The notes under the pieces were generated by a model. The model was not told where the DNA came from. It worked only from the letters and a program-made list of their open reading frames with translations, and ran no database searches. The position numbers and the translations under genes are program-made. DNA of 64,000 nt from Pseudoscleropodium purum (taxonomy: Eukaryota > Streptophyta > Bryopsida > Hypnales > Brachytheciaceae): contig OZ017797.1 in NCBI GenBank assembly GCA_963969395.1, forward strand, positions 17,112,001-17,176,000. Direction: 5' to 3'. Positions 1 through 13,289 of the stretch are shown piece after piece (the stretch's first letter is position 1; each line of letters opens with the position of its first letter).

Positions 1-927
1 CTTATGTTGACGGTCAACACAAGTTAAAATTAAACAGTCCTCGAGGCAGGTACTCAAAAGCTAAGTTTTAGTTCAGTCAATTGCAGCTTTCTTGCGGAAT
101 TAATGAATAGGGTGCCAAGAAATGAAATCCTGATTTTTTTTGTAGAGAAATTAGGAAAAATATCTTTGCAGTTTTGCACAGGGTGGGTATGACTCGAGGA
201 ATTCACTTATTTCCGCTCATCCAGTGTTTGATTGACATGGTTCCGAGTGGATCCATCCAATAATGATAGCGTGATTGGCAATGGAATCATTTGCTTCAAT
301 AGTAGGTCACGTCTGACAATATTTTAATGTTCAAAATTTGGTAGAACGATGTGCCAATCCGTGGCTTTTGTCGTGAATTGATGAACATTGAACCTAGTCC
401 ACATTTGAACTCTATCTAATTTCTTGTAAGCTTATTACATGGCATTCCTTTCTGTACCGAAAGTTTTACAAATCTATCATGCCTCCACCGGCAATCCAGC
501 TACTATGTACTTCATATCTGAAAAGTGAAGTAACTAGAGATATTGAAAAAAATTCTCACATTATATTTACATTCGACTGATTTGGGTGCACGCAGATAAA
601 AAGATCATGGATATGTAATCGCAGTCACTTCACAAGCACATTGTCAGTGACTTTTGTTTCGAATCTGACGAAGTAACTACACCATGTCCCACTACGGTCA
701 ACACAAGCATATGTAATAAAAGCGTTGCCATGCAAAATGATCAAATCAAGAAGGTGCCCACTTGAGAGTCCTTTGGATATTTGAAACAACCGGTCTGTAC
801 GCAAATTGCATTCAGAATCAAGGATTTATTAATTCAGAGCCTTCGATGTACAATCAAAATCACATAATTTACACACTCAGATACTCAACAATCCGCAGGA
901 CAATTCATAGTGCTGAACGCTCTAAGC
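1..927. other. AT-rich sequence without a recognisable gene
   Basis: I see no coding region with plausible splice sites here. The part nearest 928 is presumably the 3' UTR and downstream flank of the dehydrin gene on the minus strand. No RNA gene or clear repeat was recognised. Confidence 0.5.
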
Positions 928-2191
928 TTACTCGGTGGTGGGGGCGGTGGGAGAGTGGTGTCCAGGGAGCTTCTCCTTGATCTTGGTGATGAGTCCCTTC
1001 TTTGGGGTACCCGTCTCTGTGGCAGTCTCATCTTCCACGGTATCAGCCGGGGTGCTGGTCTTGTGACCCGGCAGCTTATCCTTCAGCTTCTGCACAAAGC
1101 CCTCCTTCTTGGGGGTGGGACTCTCCGTACCTGTTCCCGTGCTCAATGGGTCGGAAGCTGCAGCTCGTAATACAAGTATTTCACACGTTAAAATCTCTCA
1201 GTAGAAGTCTCACCAAAAGAACCAAAACTAATTTTCCTGAACTTAACCCATCTCTACACACCCACTATAGGCGATTTAAGGAACGAGCTAAGGAACCCAG
1301 TGGAATTATCACTACTACCATCGTGGGTATAATGCCTTGTCCACCCAACTTGGTTGAAACAAGATACAATTCTGCAAAATTCTATTGTTGTAATTTATGG
1401 CCTCCTTCCCATCTATCATTGTTGAATCATTTCCTTTGTCAAACATTCAACTGTTGAAGATAAGCACAAATTCAACTTCTTTCACTTAGCACACGAAAAT
1501 GAAGAAAAGGGGGGAAAGGCAGGCATACCTTCGGTATCCTGGCCATAGCCGGGCTCCTCCACCTTCCGATCGACAGGGGCACCAGGGAACGCGGAGCTCG
1601 GATCAGAGTAGCCTCCGCTCGGCTTCTCCTCTCCACCAAAACCCCTGGAGCGAGTCTCAGGTGTCTCTGCAAATCCAGTCCAAAAACAGTCAGTCAGCAC
1701 CAAAACAATCCAGAACCACCAATCACAAAACCACTCAGTCCCGGCCATATCCAAAACAGAACCTCCAAAAACATGATCAAAATCGATCGAACAAGACAGT
1801 AAGTGATCTAAACCGTCATCTAGCTAGACGGTGATCTACACAGACTGAGTATGGAATAGTTGTTCTCACCATCGTACGAACCAGTCTGGGGCTCCTCAGA
1901 GCGCGAGTCCTGGAACTTCTCCGTGCTGTCGTCGCCATAGTTTCCGCCAGCGCCCGTTGCAGACGGCGTGGAGAATTGGTCATCATCGTAGGTGCCGCTA
2001 GTGGGCTTGGGCAGAGGCTCATCATCCGTGTGAATCTTGTGGTGAGGCGGCTCGCTCTCGCTCACTCCACCGTAGCCGCCCTCGCCGGTGTTCTTGCTTT
2101 GATCGAATTCCGTGCTCTCGGCCGTCCTCCTTGGCTCGTCGAGCTCCGACCTCGAACCAGTCTGCTCTGGGTTGTACTCATTGGTGGCCAT
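928..2191 (-). CDS. Dehydrin (LEA group 2) with two K-segments
   Basis: This gene encodes a predicted 229-residue hydrophilic dehydrin. Such proteins are disordered and protect membranes and proteins during drying or cold. Three exons join in frame on the minus strand: 2191-1870, 1666-1529 and 1157-928, with GT-AG junctions. The last exon carries two K-segments, KKEGFVQKLKDKLPGH and KKGLITKIKEKLPGHH, the hallmark lysine-rich amphipathic repeats. The N-terminal exon is rich in Gly, Asp, Glu, Thr and Tyr (GGYGG, GTYDDD, GNYGDD patches) and may hold weak Y-like segments; I see no clear poly-Ser S-segment. The ATG at 2191 gives MATNEYNPEQ. Two ABRE-type sites lie about 340 bp upstream, which fits ABA or drought control. 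The family call is firm; the exact subclass is not. Confidence 0.9.
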
Positions 2192-2524
2192 CTCGCTAGT
2201 TCAGACAACAGAAACGCTATCAGAAAGCACGGCTATCTATCAGAGACTGGAGGTCAGTAAGTTTGTGACTGCAGGATGTCGTAACGTCAAGATTGAATCT
2301 ATGCTCTGGAATACAAGTGTGCTAACGGTTGGAATGGCTATGCCTGCTAGTGATGGTGGTGGTGGTGAAGTGTGTGTAGTCTTGGGAGTGGAGGGGGCTT
2401 TTGTAAGTGGAGGGAAGGCTATAGGGGGTGCCAAGTGGCAGTTTTTTGATATTATTGTGTTTTTTTCCTTTCTTAGTGGACGGAGGGAGGAATTGTCAGG
2501 GCTTCACGAGTTCCATGTGGGGGT

Positions 2525-2545
2525 GACACGTAGCGGGACACGTGG
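2525..2545 (-). promoter_or_regulatory. Pair of ABRE/G-box elements upstream of the dehydrin
   Basis: Read towards the dehydrin (minus strand), there are two ACGTGTC motifs, at 2543-2537 and 2531-2525, 12 bp apart. The distal one contains a perfect G-box CACGTG (2539-2544). Paired ABREs are the usual binding sites of ABA-responsive bZIP factors and are common in dehydrin promoters. Function here is inferred from motif and position. Confidence 0.65.
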
Positions 2546-3549
2546 AGGGGTATGAGGGAGGCCAGCTGGGGGAAACGATCGCGTGAGTTGGAGTGATAAG
2601 TTTGGGGGGGGAATGAAGTGCTGGTCCAGTCACATTTCGTCTCTTTTTGGTGCCAGTGGATTTGAGTTTGGGTTCGGATCACTTTGTTGCGGCAGGGTTT
2701 GTCAGTCGGGGTATCGTACTGGTGAAGTGACCCATTGATGGACCATTCTTTGGAAGTAAGTTAACCCTGGAAGGACGGGCTGGTCTCCACTGAAATCATC
2801 ATTTTCTAATCCGGTGGGAATCAATCGCTTTAAAAATGGAAAAGTATTCATTGGAAGTTTAAGGGCCTCCTTCCATGTGGCCCCGGCGAGCAACGTTATT
2901 TTTGGCCTGCACCTACACCCGATAATTTGCACAGGAAGACTCCACCGAGTTTCTGAAATTTGTCTTGCCATGTGTGGGGGAAGGGAGCACTTTATGACTT
3001 GCCTCGAGTGTTAAAAAGACTTTCAGAGGATTCAAATTAGGTTTAAATAGTCAAATGACCTTCTCCAAAAGGTCATGAAGAAAAATCATGACCTTGTATG
3101 GCAAGTCAAGAGGCAATTGATCAATTGGTGAAACTTGGAATCCGTATTTCCCATTCCCCGACGTTGGCCAAATGAGGGTTTGCCGGCCCCTCGCAAAAAT
3201 GTCCTTCCATGTGCAGCATCCGGGGAGTCATTTGGACAATAGCGTCTCTTTTGTCTGCTCAGGCCAAATGGAAGGAGGCCCTAACTACTATAGAAGATGT
3301 TCCCTTTTCACAACAAAACTTGGAGGATGAATAGTTGCACTTCTGTCTTATACAAAAGAATTCTTTGTCATCCATCAAACACTTAGTGTCTACAACAGCC
3401 TTACAAAGTTAAGTACTACGCTTCTATGACATTGTTCGCACAACGACAATGGTCCTACAAAATTCATCATCTCACTCCAAATGAATAGCTTATAGGAGAA
3501 CCACATTTAGTCGACGACTTTAGCGATTCCACATATGTTTGGGAGTTGT
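2546..3549. other. Non-coding stretch with possible gene fragments
   Basis: No complete gene is seen. Two short segments in opposite orientation resemble each other: around 2850-2910 (minus) and 3255-3310 (plus). Both contain a GGCCAxATGGAAGGAGGCCCT-like core that would read A-x-WKEAL. They may be fragments of one broken gene or repeat, but I do not recognise the source. Confidence 0.3.
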
Positions 3550-3900
3550 ATAAGGCAATATAAATTTTCTATCATATCAAAAGATAAAAATTACAAGGAT
3601 TGCAAATTTTTGGATAATTTTATGCTTTGAATTGAAATTACTATGAATTTAGTAAGCTGATAGTTGGTTGAAGCCCTTACCCAATATGTAGTCTTCTAAT
3701 TTTAAGCATTCAAGAACTACTTTCTCGTTCACTATTTTAAAACATATGACATAACTTGATTAGTCCCAACTTTGAAAAGGAAAAAAAAACATTCTAAGCC
3801 TTGGTTGAAATTTTGTTCAGGCCTTGGTTGGAAATAGTTGCATTCTATAGGTTGGGTATGGCTCCTTTGTTGGAAATGGGTGGTCCTACTATAACTTACT
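3550..3900 (+). repeat. Decayed duplicate (part 1) of the ferric reductase upstream region
   Basis: This segment is alignable by eye to 33925-34258. Shared stretches include the block reading 'cattcaagaactactttc' and the 'ccttggttggaaatag' block, in the same order and orientation. Similarity ends at about 3900. The homologous sequence resumes at about 13290 and again at 31550, so this is the first of three pieces of one ancient copy. Confidence 0.7.
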
Positions 3901-6900
3901 ATTTTGAAAAATAAATCCCTACTTTGCCTCACTTTTGCAAAAAGATTGCTTGAGGTGTCAACTCACAGTTGTTTCACATGAGCAATGGTATAATGGATAG
4001 CAAGAACATCTCTTTATTGTGATTGGTTGCTTATGGTAGTGGGTTTCAAACTAGAGAGGCAAAAAGGAAGTACATGGATGATAAAGTAGATGATGTGCCC
4101 TGCCACTGGCAACAAAATTCTTCCATAGGTTTCTAACTAGAAGGCAATTGCAAGATGACAATTTTTGTAGAGGCCTCATTCTCTCGAATCATTGCTTGAA
4201 TTACCTTCTCTACAAGCTAGTAAATCGGGACTTTATTTCTAGACTAAGGCACTTATGTACATGAGTACACTAGTTTTCTAGAAAACGTAAACAATATCAA
4301 AAATTACAGCCATGGTTTTACGCTCGATTGTCTTATCAACTTGGCTGAGCCTAAAGGGGCTTTCGCATTCAACATTAGCAAACACCAGTCTAAAGAAGGA
4401 GAAAGAGTCAAAGAGACATGATTAGAAAAAATAAAAATAAAAAATTTCTAGTATATATGGAGTTTCACTACTATAACAAATATGTGTAACTATATGATTT
4501 CTACATATCAAATACATGAAGCTAGATTCTAGTTGATGATTTCAGTTTGAGCAATCAAGATTTTGATTATACATTGGATTATATCTTTTTTATCTAAGAC
4601 TTCCATCCTATCATCAATGAGTTCATTTCTTTCCAAAGCAATGGTTTGGTTTCATCAACCTTCCAATACAATCCACTTACATTGTCCCATTCAATATAGA
4701 AATCTTGAAGCTCTTGATTTCTTCATTCATGTTAGACAAAAGTATTGAATGAGCATGCAAGTCAATTTTTCAAGGTTAGAGTTTGGATTAACCTCTCATT
4801 GCCGAAGTCTCACTTGGGTTCAAAAACAGTATTGGTTTTGAATTGATATAGATGTAAATTTCACTAAGTTATAAAGATCTTAACCAAACAATATTGTAGT
4901 GAACATGTTACAGATGATGTGGTACAAATTTGGAGTCATTTGACCATATAGATTGAAAGATTATAATGTTTTAGTGTTGAAAAAAGATGCTGAAATTTTC
5001 TTAGCAACACACTTGGAGGTGAAATTCAATTTCTAAACTTACTCAAATGAAAAAATTTAAAGCTATAAAGTTATTCAAAACCAACATATAAACATATAAG
5101 TGAAAAAAATTTCAATAAATCGACTCAATGTGTTTACAAATGGCTTGCAAATGTCAAAAAATAGGTTTGGAAAGTTGTAGAAAATACATATGAGCTGAAC
5201 CTCCTACTAAAATGCTTCTCAATCACTCATAACTTTTTGGATTGATATGAAATTTTAGCTACACAAACTAGACTAGTATGCTCAACTTTTCCAAAAACAT
5301 TTATTGGAAACTAACATTGTATGGAGAAGAACTAAGCCGCCAAAATTCATTGTAATCCAAAAATGTCGGGATTTTGAACTTCGAATTGCTCCCATTCATT
5401 TAAAGAAACTTGAATTGACATGAAACTGCTACCACAATAACTAGAGTGAAAGGAGAACATAGCACAATAAATTTTTTTTATTGAAAACAAACATTGGATG
5501 AAGGAGATACAACCCCCCGAAGTTGCAACCATCAAATGCAATTTGATGGACTCAAATTGAACCTATGAACTTTGATTGGCTTCCAATTATTGTGTACATC
5601 TTGAATCAATTTGAAAATCCTTCCACATAAACTAGATGAGAGAGCGCAAAAATTTCAATAAGTTTTATTGAATTTGGACATTGGATGCAAAAGTTATAGG
5701 ACTTTGAAAATTGTGTCAGGACACTTTTGGTCCACTATAGTGATGAGGGGTTAAACAACACCCTTGCAATCCGAACTAGTCAATTGTCACCATTTGAAGG
5801 TCAAATTGCAACAAAGTAGCTTTGGTAGAGATCTCGACCTACCTAAGAAGATGGTTGTAGATGACTCTACAAAGGCCTAATGTAGGTGTTATCTTCTCCA
5901 AACTCTTTATGATTCTAATTGATCCTCTCAAGTTGCCTAAATATGACACTACAAACCCCTCCTTTTTTTTTAACATTAGCAACAAATAAGCATATTTTTT
6001 TAAATATGAGCATAAAGATGAGATTGCAACCATATTTAGGAGGCAAAACAAATTGATATAATGTGTAATAGTTATGTTATGGGAGACTTAAAAAAAACAT
6101 AGCCACATTCTAAACAACGTTTAATATAGAACTACCACATTATCAAGAAGTTTTGGCTTAACCCCTAAAGGTCAAAATTACATTTTTTGGCATCGTAGCA
6201 ATTTGGAACAGCTCACTATGAATGAAATTTTAAATTTTTTTTGAAAATTTCTTACAACATATGTCCAATGAGTAGCTTTAAGGGTCCAACAATTTTCATA
6301 ACTTTGACTACATGGTTAAAAAGTTATTGCATGATATGTAATTTTCATTGCTTGGCGGGCAACCGAATCAACTCAAAAAACTTCTTTAAAATTGCTTTTG
6401 ATAAATAAAAATTTTAATTTGGGTTCTCTAAATTTATATATATGTAGGAAGCTTTGAATTAATCCATTTTGATTGATAAAATGAGAGCTATGAGGAGTTT
6501 TAGTTTGTGGGTAAGTATTGGTGGTAGGTAGCTCCAAGTATTGGAAGGAAATTTCATTACAAAAGAATGGATTGCTTAAAGTGCAAAACTAAGGCAACAA
6601 AAGCATATTGAAAAATCTTAAACTTTTAATAAAATGTCTTTAAAAATTTGTGTCTAGAAGTTGCATTAATGTATAGTACATTACTAGAAGACCACAACTA
6701 GTCATTTCAAGAAAAAAAACACTTGACTTTTTTATCAACAAGTTGGACAATCCTAAAATTTTGTACTGCAAAATTTTCAAAGCAGTTACAACAATGTTTG
6801 TAACTTTTTTGCTCATTTTTACTGTTGCCTTGCATTGAACTCTTATAAATTTTCTAAGCTTTGCTTGCTTCATTTTTAGTATCAACTTTATCCAATTGGA

Positions 6901-9900
6901 AGAGTCTATTTTTTAAAAATAATCAACATTGGAGAGTCTATGTGTACCTCATAGTATTAATAGCTGGAGATTAAATCTTCACCGTATATGCATTATGTAT
7001 ACAAATCTTTATTTATTACAATTTTATTTTTTGTATATAATTCAACTCACTTGTAGTTGTTGCTACTTTTATTTTTGCACCTTGTTCGCATGATTAGCAA
7101 CGGTGCCTATCTTACATTAATAAAACACAAACACTATATGCACTTCATACTTATTTACTGCTTGTACAGTGCACACTTGTCTATAAATATTTCTCTTTAT
7201 TGTTTTTTTACAAATACTTCAGTTTTAGAAGAAGCCTATCATGAAGTGGGAGGATTACTTCAATTTTTGTGTTTGCATTCTTTCTATAAAAGGCTGTCAA
7301 TAAAGATATTGGGCGATACTATAGTTTGTCCATTTGCTTTTTTTTATTGTCTATTGCTTTACAACATCTACCCCATCTTGTTAGAATTGGAAAAACTTCA
7401 CCTAATCCAATAAATGTGTAGGATGTCAATTTGATGTTGTGCCAACTTTTGGGGATGACTTTTTGAAAGAACTCAGATCCTGCTAATTCCATTACAATTC
7501 TCTTGCCAATCACTTTTTTCATTCCACCAATTGTAGCAAAGAGCTACACAATGTCATCATAATCCCTTTATTGTAACAAACATATTATAATTTTTTCATT
7601 TAGTCTATATGTACATTAGAAAATTGGTCAAGCTTGCATTGTTTTCATGCTACATTTACCTATTTCCAACAACACCTTCTCATTCCTTCAATGTCCACAA
7701 ATAAGGTATCAATGTGAATCCACATGAATAAGATGCACATGTTGGAATTCCAAAAATCATTTTACTGTGAACTTCCTTGGACAAGCATGACCATGAATGA
7801 CCCTTATTTCCATAGAGCTTTTGCCAAAAGAATATAGTATTGAGTGTAACTACTACCTACAACAACTTCCTTCAATGCATTGAAGAAAACACCCAAAACA
7901 GTCAATGGATGTGCAAACTTTGCTACACTTTTATAATTCCTCACTTCTACTACATCTCTTCCATTATAAACTTAGTTGATAGAGACAACATCGGCATGAA
8001 TAATAGACAAGCACTATGTCCAACTTATATGCCTAAACCACTTTTCTTCGCTATAAATTCATTGATAATCTCACCTTTGCATTCTTGTAGTCCTCATTCA
8101 TTTTGTTCTCTTCAAATTTGTGTAAAGCTTCCACTATAGAGTCTAATTTTTTTTCTCACAACATTGATAAATATTCCTTTGTCTTTGAAGATTTCTCAGA
8201 ACTCACTTCCATCTACTCATTCGAATTTGAATTCTCAAGCTTCACATTTTCCTTCATGTCGTCCAAAATTGAAAACATAAGCAAAGGCACATGACAATTA
8301 GAAATCCTGTCATGCATTCTTTACATACATAGTCTTCTTCATGAATTCAATAGACTACCCTATTGCATTACACATCATTGTCACTAATAGCAAACGTACT
8401 TGTCTCTTTTCCTTCTAGATAATGAGTTCCACACTTTAACATACATGATTTTTTCATTGTCCCAAAACTTTCAATGCTATTACATCAAATATGTAACAAA
8501 ATCCAAAATAACTTTGTGGACAAATTCATCGTTCACATCAATTAACAACAATGCTCTCATGACATGACAATTGCTATTTCCGCTACCAAGATTCTCATTT
8601 TTACAACCACTTTTTCTAAAAATTAAAAATAGGACATCATACCATTATTTCATTTTAAAATTTCCAATTCAAATCATGATTTCTAATCCATTCTTTAGTC
8701 ATTGTAACCCCTTCTTTGAACTCCTAAGTTTTGTTACTCCACATGTCTTTACAATTTCTTATTGTACAATTTATTTTCAAAACTTTTTTCCTAACAATCA
8801 TTACATGTTCCAAATCCCTAGCAAGTATTTCACATACAAGATAACTACTCTTCAACATCAATAGATTCTTATATAAGGACATGGAACTTTACATTGGCAT
8901 ATATTGAAAAGAACGTTACATTCATAATTATGCCAACTAGGTTACCTGAGTAGACATCACCTACTCCCACCTCTATTTTAGGTTCCACATTGGTGCCTCC
9001 TCTTGTACTTGAAAACTCAAAACCGGTTCAAACATTGACAAAAATGTCCACGTAGTCCCATGCATTTTAATATTTTTTTCAACTACTTACTATACCACAA
9101 AGCCATTAAACTTGACTACATGGCAATTGCTTATTCACAATAAGAGAAAATGTTCTTCCTTTGACACACTTTCAAATAGACATTGCATATACACTCTTCG
9201 TGATGGTGAAGTTTGAAAACAACCAAATAGGGGACTCCATTCCCTTCAGCACTTCATTAGAACTTCTAAATTGACCAAGATTTCCAATATACATATTTTG
9301 CAAGCATTTTCTTACATAATTCTAGAAGTACAATACTTTACTTTTTTAGATTTTTTAGTCTCATAAGTTTGTTTTGCAAACAACAAATTTGTTCATCAAC
9401 ATCCTTAGTCTCCAATAAGATGGCATTGCTTTTCCTACAAAAGTTAGGACCTCGAGGGGGGAGAGTGAGTGGTAGTAGTAGAAAACACTGTAAGAACAAA
9501 TGATAGGGTGCTTAAAAAACATTTGAAATAAAAATTATGATTTATTTTTTTTATACTATATAGGGTACAAAAATACTATGACATGTCTTCAAACTACTAT
9601 AGGGTATAGAAAAATAGGTTCAATTAGAAAAAAATTAGGCCTAGGATACCCCCCACCCCCCTTTTTTATTCCTTTTTTTGGCCCAAAGTATTAAATGTTG
9701 TTGCCTAGTAAATGGCATATTCAAAAGAGTTCAATAGTTTTATAGACTTTACTAATTTCTATAGTAGATGTTGGGTGGCTTTAGATGGCTATCACATTGA
9801 TATCATGTAGTAGCACATTTTTTTGACATTATCCATATTTAACTCAATCAATTCACTTATATAGATTTTGTACTAGAATGCCACTATATAAGTGCATTTA

Positions 9901-11240
9901 TTTTGGTTTAGGGTTTTATTTTAGATTACAAATTCCATTTACTAACTTCATTTGGAAAGGGGTTGAAAAAAAATGGGTAAGAAAAAACTACAATGGAAAT
10001 AAAATTTATAGTAAGATAGTATATGATATATTCATGGCATTTGGAAATTAAAATTAATGTATGCCCCCTTTTTAATGATTCAAATTATATAATTATATAA
10101 TCATAGAATGCCAAAAAAAATAGTAAATAAAAAAAATTACCTCCCTATAAATTAGTGGGTGTTACACGTGTATCTTTATTTTTTTTCACAGACTACACCT
10201 TTGAGAGACAAGTGTGAGAACCAAAAGATGCTTAAGGCATCCATAAAGAAACAAAAAGACTTCAACAAACAAATGCTACATTAAAATCAACATTTGGTAG
10301 AAATGGTGGATCCTAGGGTAGAGCAAAGCCTATGGCAATGCTTCCAACCACTTCCATTGGACTATTGATGGTTCAAAACAAATTGACAACTTTGGCAAAG
10401 CCTCCATTAGTTTCAGCTCTACTCCTTTCTAAGTCAACTATTGCAAATCCTTCATTGACTCTAGCACTTCTACATACGTTGGCTTTGGATGGCAATCATA
10501 GTGGTTCTATGGAGCTACACATCACCTCTACCTAGGATGGAGTACATAAAGAGCGTCATGTACAACCAACTATAATAGAAATGGACACTACCGTCTTGTT
10601 GTCCTCTGAGCCAAATACAAGTTCTATATGATAAATCACTCAATGTTATTTGTATAATTTAGCTTGACTTGAGTTGATTTTTCTGAATCATAGTACTAGA
10701 CTACTAGTAAAAGAGGACCATCATAAACAACACACATTTTCTAAAGATAGAACCAAATATCATTGGGAGTTCCAAACTCATTTTTGCAAATTCAAACTCA
10801 TGATAAGAGACTATAATACATGGTTTTCTTATATAGTGTTTTTTGTACAAAAATTGATTTGTAGGCCCTAAAAATCTTCCAATATCATCTCCATCTTCCA
10901 AAATTCTTACATTAAAATGCCATATCCCAATTACAGAATTACTCTTGCACGCAATGCACCAAAGCTAGACTTTGTCATCCAATCGGTATAATCCTAAGCC
11001 CCAATATATGCATGCATGGTGTCCGCAAATTCTATTATAAATTATAGATAAAATGTTATTTTGAGTACAAGGAACTTCTTCTACTTGGTAGCAATTACAA
11101 TTTCTATAATAGATTTCTCTACCTTGCCCATAGACAATGAAGTTGTGTATAGTTTGCCTAACGAATGGGTGATTTTGGAAATGCGCTAATTTTTTTAGAA
11201 TATTTTTTCACTTCTTTTAGGGGCTATTTTTGAAATCCTA
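3901..11240. other. Long AT-rich, gene-free insertion between two pieces of a duplicated segment
   Basis: Roughly 7.3 kb of very AT-rich sequence with stops in all frames; the short ORFs look random. It separates two parts of the duplicated ferric reductase upstream segment, so it is probably old inserted repeat sequence. No LTRs, reverse transcriptase motifs or RNA genes could be recognised, though heavy decay would hide them. Confidence 0.5.
5205..5725. repeat. Degenerate tandem units, about 150-190 bp
   Basis: Three successive stretches (about 5205-5350, 5350-5545 and 5545-5725) share the same order of phrases: a 'cataactttttgg' or 'tccaaaaatg' opening, a 'gaattgatatgaaa' type block, an 'acaaactagac' type block and a 'tattgaaaacaaacattgga' type ending. 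Loosely similar phrases occur near 30600-30720 and 57480-57600. It looks like decayed satellite or transposon sequence; the unit boundaries are approximate. Confidence 0.35.
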
Positions 11241-11248
11241 GTTTTTGA

Positions 11249-11676
11249 CAGGGTTGACAAATCAATACGTCCGCCCCAAAATAGCGTTCGTAACCCGGAC
11301 GTTCGTCCTCACAGACGCCAGCGGACGCAGCGTCCCTCCTGCCATTGGAAGGCGGACGGACGGGGTGGACGAACAGGTAGACGGACGAGTTAGTAGGGTT
11401 ACATTTCCCAAAAAATTAATATAACTCATGAAAATGGTTTCTTTTCCCTTTAATTCGAAGGAAATATCTTTTTTATAACAAATCGCGAACCATTGCACTT
11501 CATTTAATATTTCATTGTTTAAGGATTAAGGGAGTGACTGCGGGGCAATTTGGGTAGGGCGGTCGGGGGAAACAGGGCGAACGCTGCGTCCGCCGGGACC
11601 GCGAATGTCAGCGGACGCTGTGGACACAGCGTCCGCGTCCGGACGTCCCGGACGTCCGACCGTCCTGTCAACCTTG
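11249..11676. mobile_element. Non-autonomous hAT-like element, 428 bp
   Basis: The element begins CAGGGTTGACA and ends TGTCAACCTTG, an 11-bp terminal inverted repeat with one mismatch. It is flanked by a perfect 8-bp direct repeat GTTTTTGA (11241-11248 and 11677-11684). An 8-bp target duplication with CAGGG-type ends is typical of the hAT superfamily. The interior is strikingly GC-rich against its AT-rich surroundings and full of CGGACG/CGTCCG motifs in both orientations, like subterminal transposase-binding repeats. It has no transposase ORF, so it would depend on an autonomous hAT elsewhere. Confidence 0.75.
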
Positions 11677-13289
11677 GTTTTTGACTTTATGTATATAGAC
11701 CACTTTTTTACATTTTGGACTTAGAAAGATTCCATCTTCACATTCATGTAGTTTTAAGACTTTTGCTTAGGCTCCTCCTTATGTTTTTGAAACATGTGGT
11801 GTGAACATTTTTTCCTCCACCTTTAAGAGAAGGCGAGTACAACCAATGTCTAATTGTTTTTTTGTTGTTTTAATCTTTAGATTCCTAAGTGGGTGTCTAA
11901 ACTTCATTCAATTGACATTCAATGGTTTATCATTTTAAGAACCCACAATAATATTTTTGACTACAAATGGTTGACTACCCATAACACTCAAGTCATACTC
12001 TTATGTACTTGAGAAAGTAGTCAAAAGGTTTAAATTCAACTGACCTTCCTTATGTAAGTGTGATTGGTGAAGAAAAGAAAATCGACAAACTTTGCTAACA
12101 TGATTTGCCAAATAGAGATAGTTGTTGTCATTGTTGTTACCAAAAAGAAGAAGTGCCTCTAAGAGAAGTTAGTTTTTCCTTAATGAATGTTTAATGCTAG
12201 AAAATAGTAACCATGTCCATTGGAACTTTAACCTCATTATTACTTTATAGGCTACTACTATTTTGTAAATGGCAAAAGGTTTCTTCTACAAAAGACAATA
12301 ATGCAAATGTTCATCTTTAGAATTTTGCGTGGAAAAGAGAGGTTTTCTACAAGGTTATAAGTATGTTTGTGGTACACTAGTCAAGAATGAACCAAAGAAT
12401 CAAGAATGAAATAATTTTCAATTGGCCTACTTTACAAATTAAAATGAGAATAATTGTTTTTTAAAAATTGGTTATTATTAGAATACATATAGTCAAATCA
12501 TTTTAATAAATCAAAACTTATAAAATCTTAAATTTTAAACTTTCATATTTATTAGGATTTAATAGCTGATATCACATCAATATAAAATATACTTGTATAT
12601 ACAAGAATTTTACCATGTTTTTTGCTTATTCACTATTTTAGAACTCTTTTATCATGTTTCAATTACAAAATTCAAGAAAATATTCAATTTTGAATTCCTT
12701 TTAAATATAGCCCTTCTTTATGATATTTCAAATGATTTGAAAAAGAAGAAAAAGAAGAAAAAAAATATCCCATATTAAGTTATAAATCACTACAATTGGT
12801 TATTAGAACATCATAAACCACATAAATGATTTGAAAACACTTTCTACTAAAATTTTTAAAATTTTTTTTTTATTCTTGAATAAAAAATGGAAACTATAAC
12901 AAAGTCTTCAATGGACTACAAAAATCAAAATAACAACTTTAATCAATTAATGACAATTTTTTTGGATGATTTTGTATTGTATTCTACTTAAAGCAAGCTA
13001 ATTTATATTTAAATTAAGTTTTTATAGCAAAAATTTGTAACTTAATCTATATTAAAAAAATGACTTTGATTGAATTTAATTGTATGATGACATTTATAGG
13101 ATACCCGAAGCATGCTTGTACCTACAATATATTTAGCTTGACTACTAAATGCTCTTGAATTTTTTAAGGAAATGATCTACACAAAAACTAAAAGGATGAT
13201 TTCTTCAATGACTAGGCAAGCATTCCCAATTTGACCCCTAAATATCCTAGGGGATCAAAAGTGTGCTAATATAGTCTAATGTTATGGAT
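11677..13289. other. AT-rich sequence without a recognisable gene
   Basis: Strongly AT-rich, with frequent stops in all frames and poly-A/poly-T runs. Nothing beyond the right-hand target duplication of the hAT-like element at its left edge could be supported. Confidence 0.5.

Noticed and set aside
10332..10535. 67-codon ORF in AT-rich DNA
   Set aside because: Low-complexity Leu/Thr/Ser translation without homology that I recognise; surrounded by stops and no splice signals.
12593..12778. Small ORF ending in a poly-Lys run
   Set aside because: Produced by A-rich low-complexity sequence; no gene structure around it.
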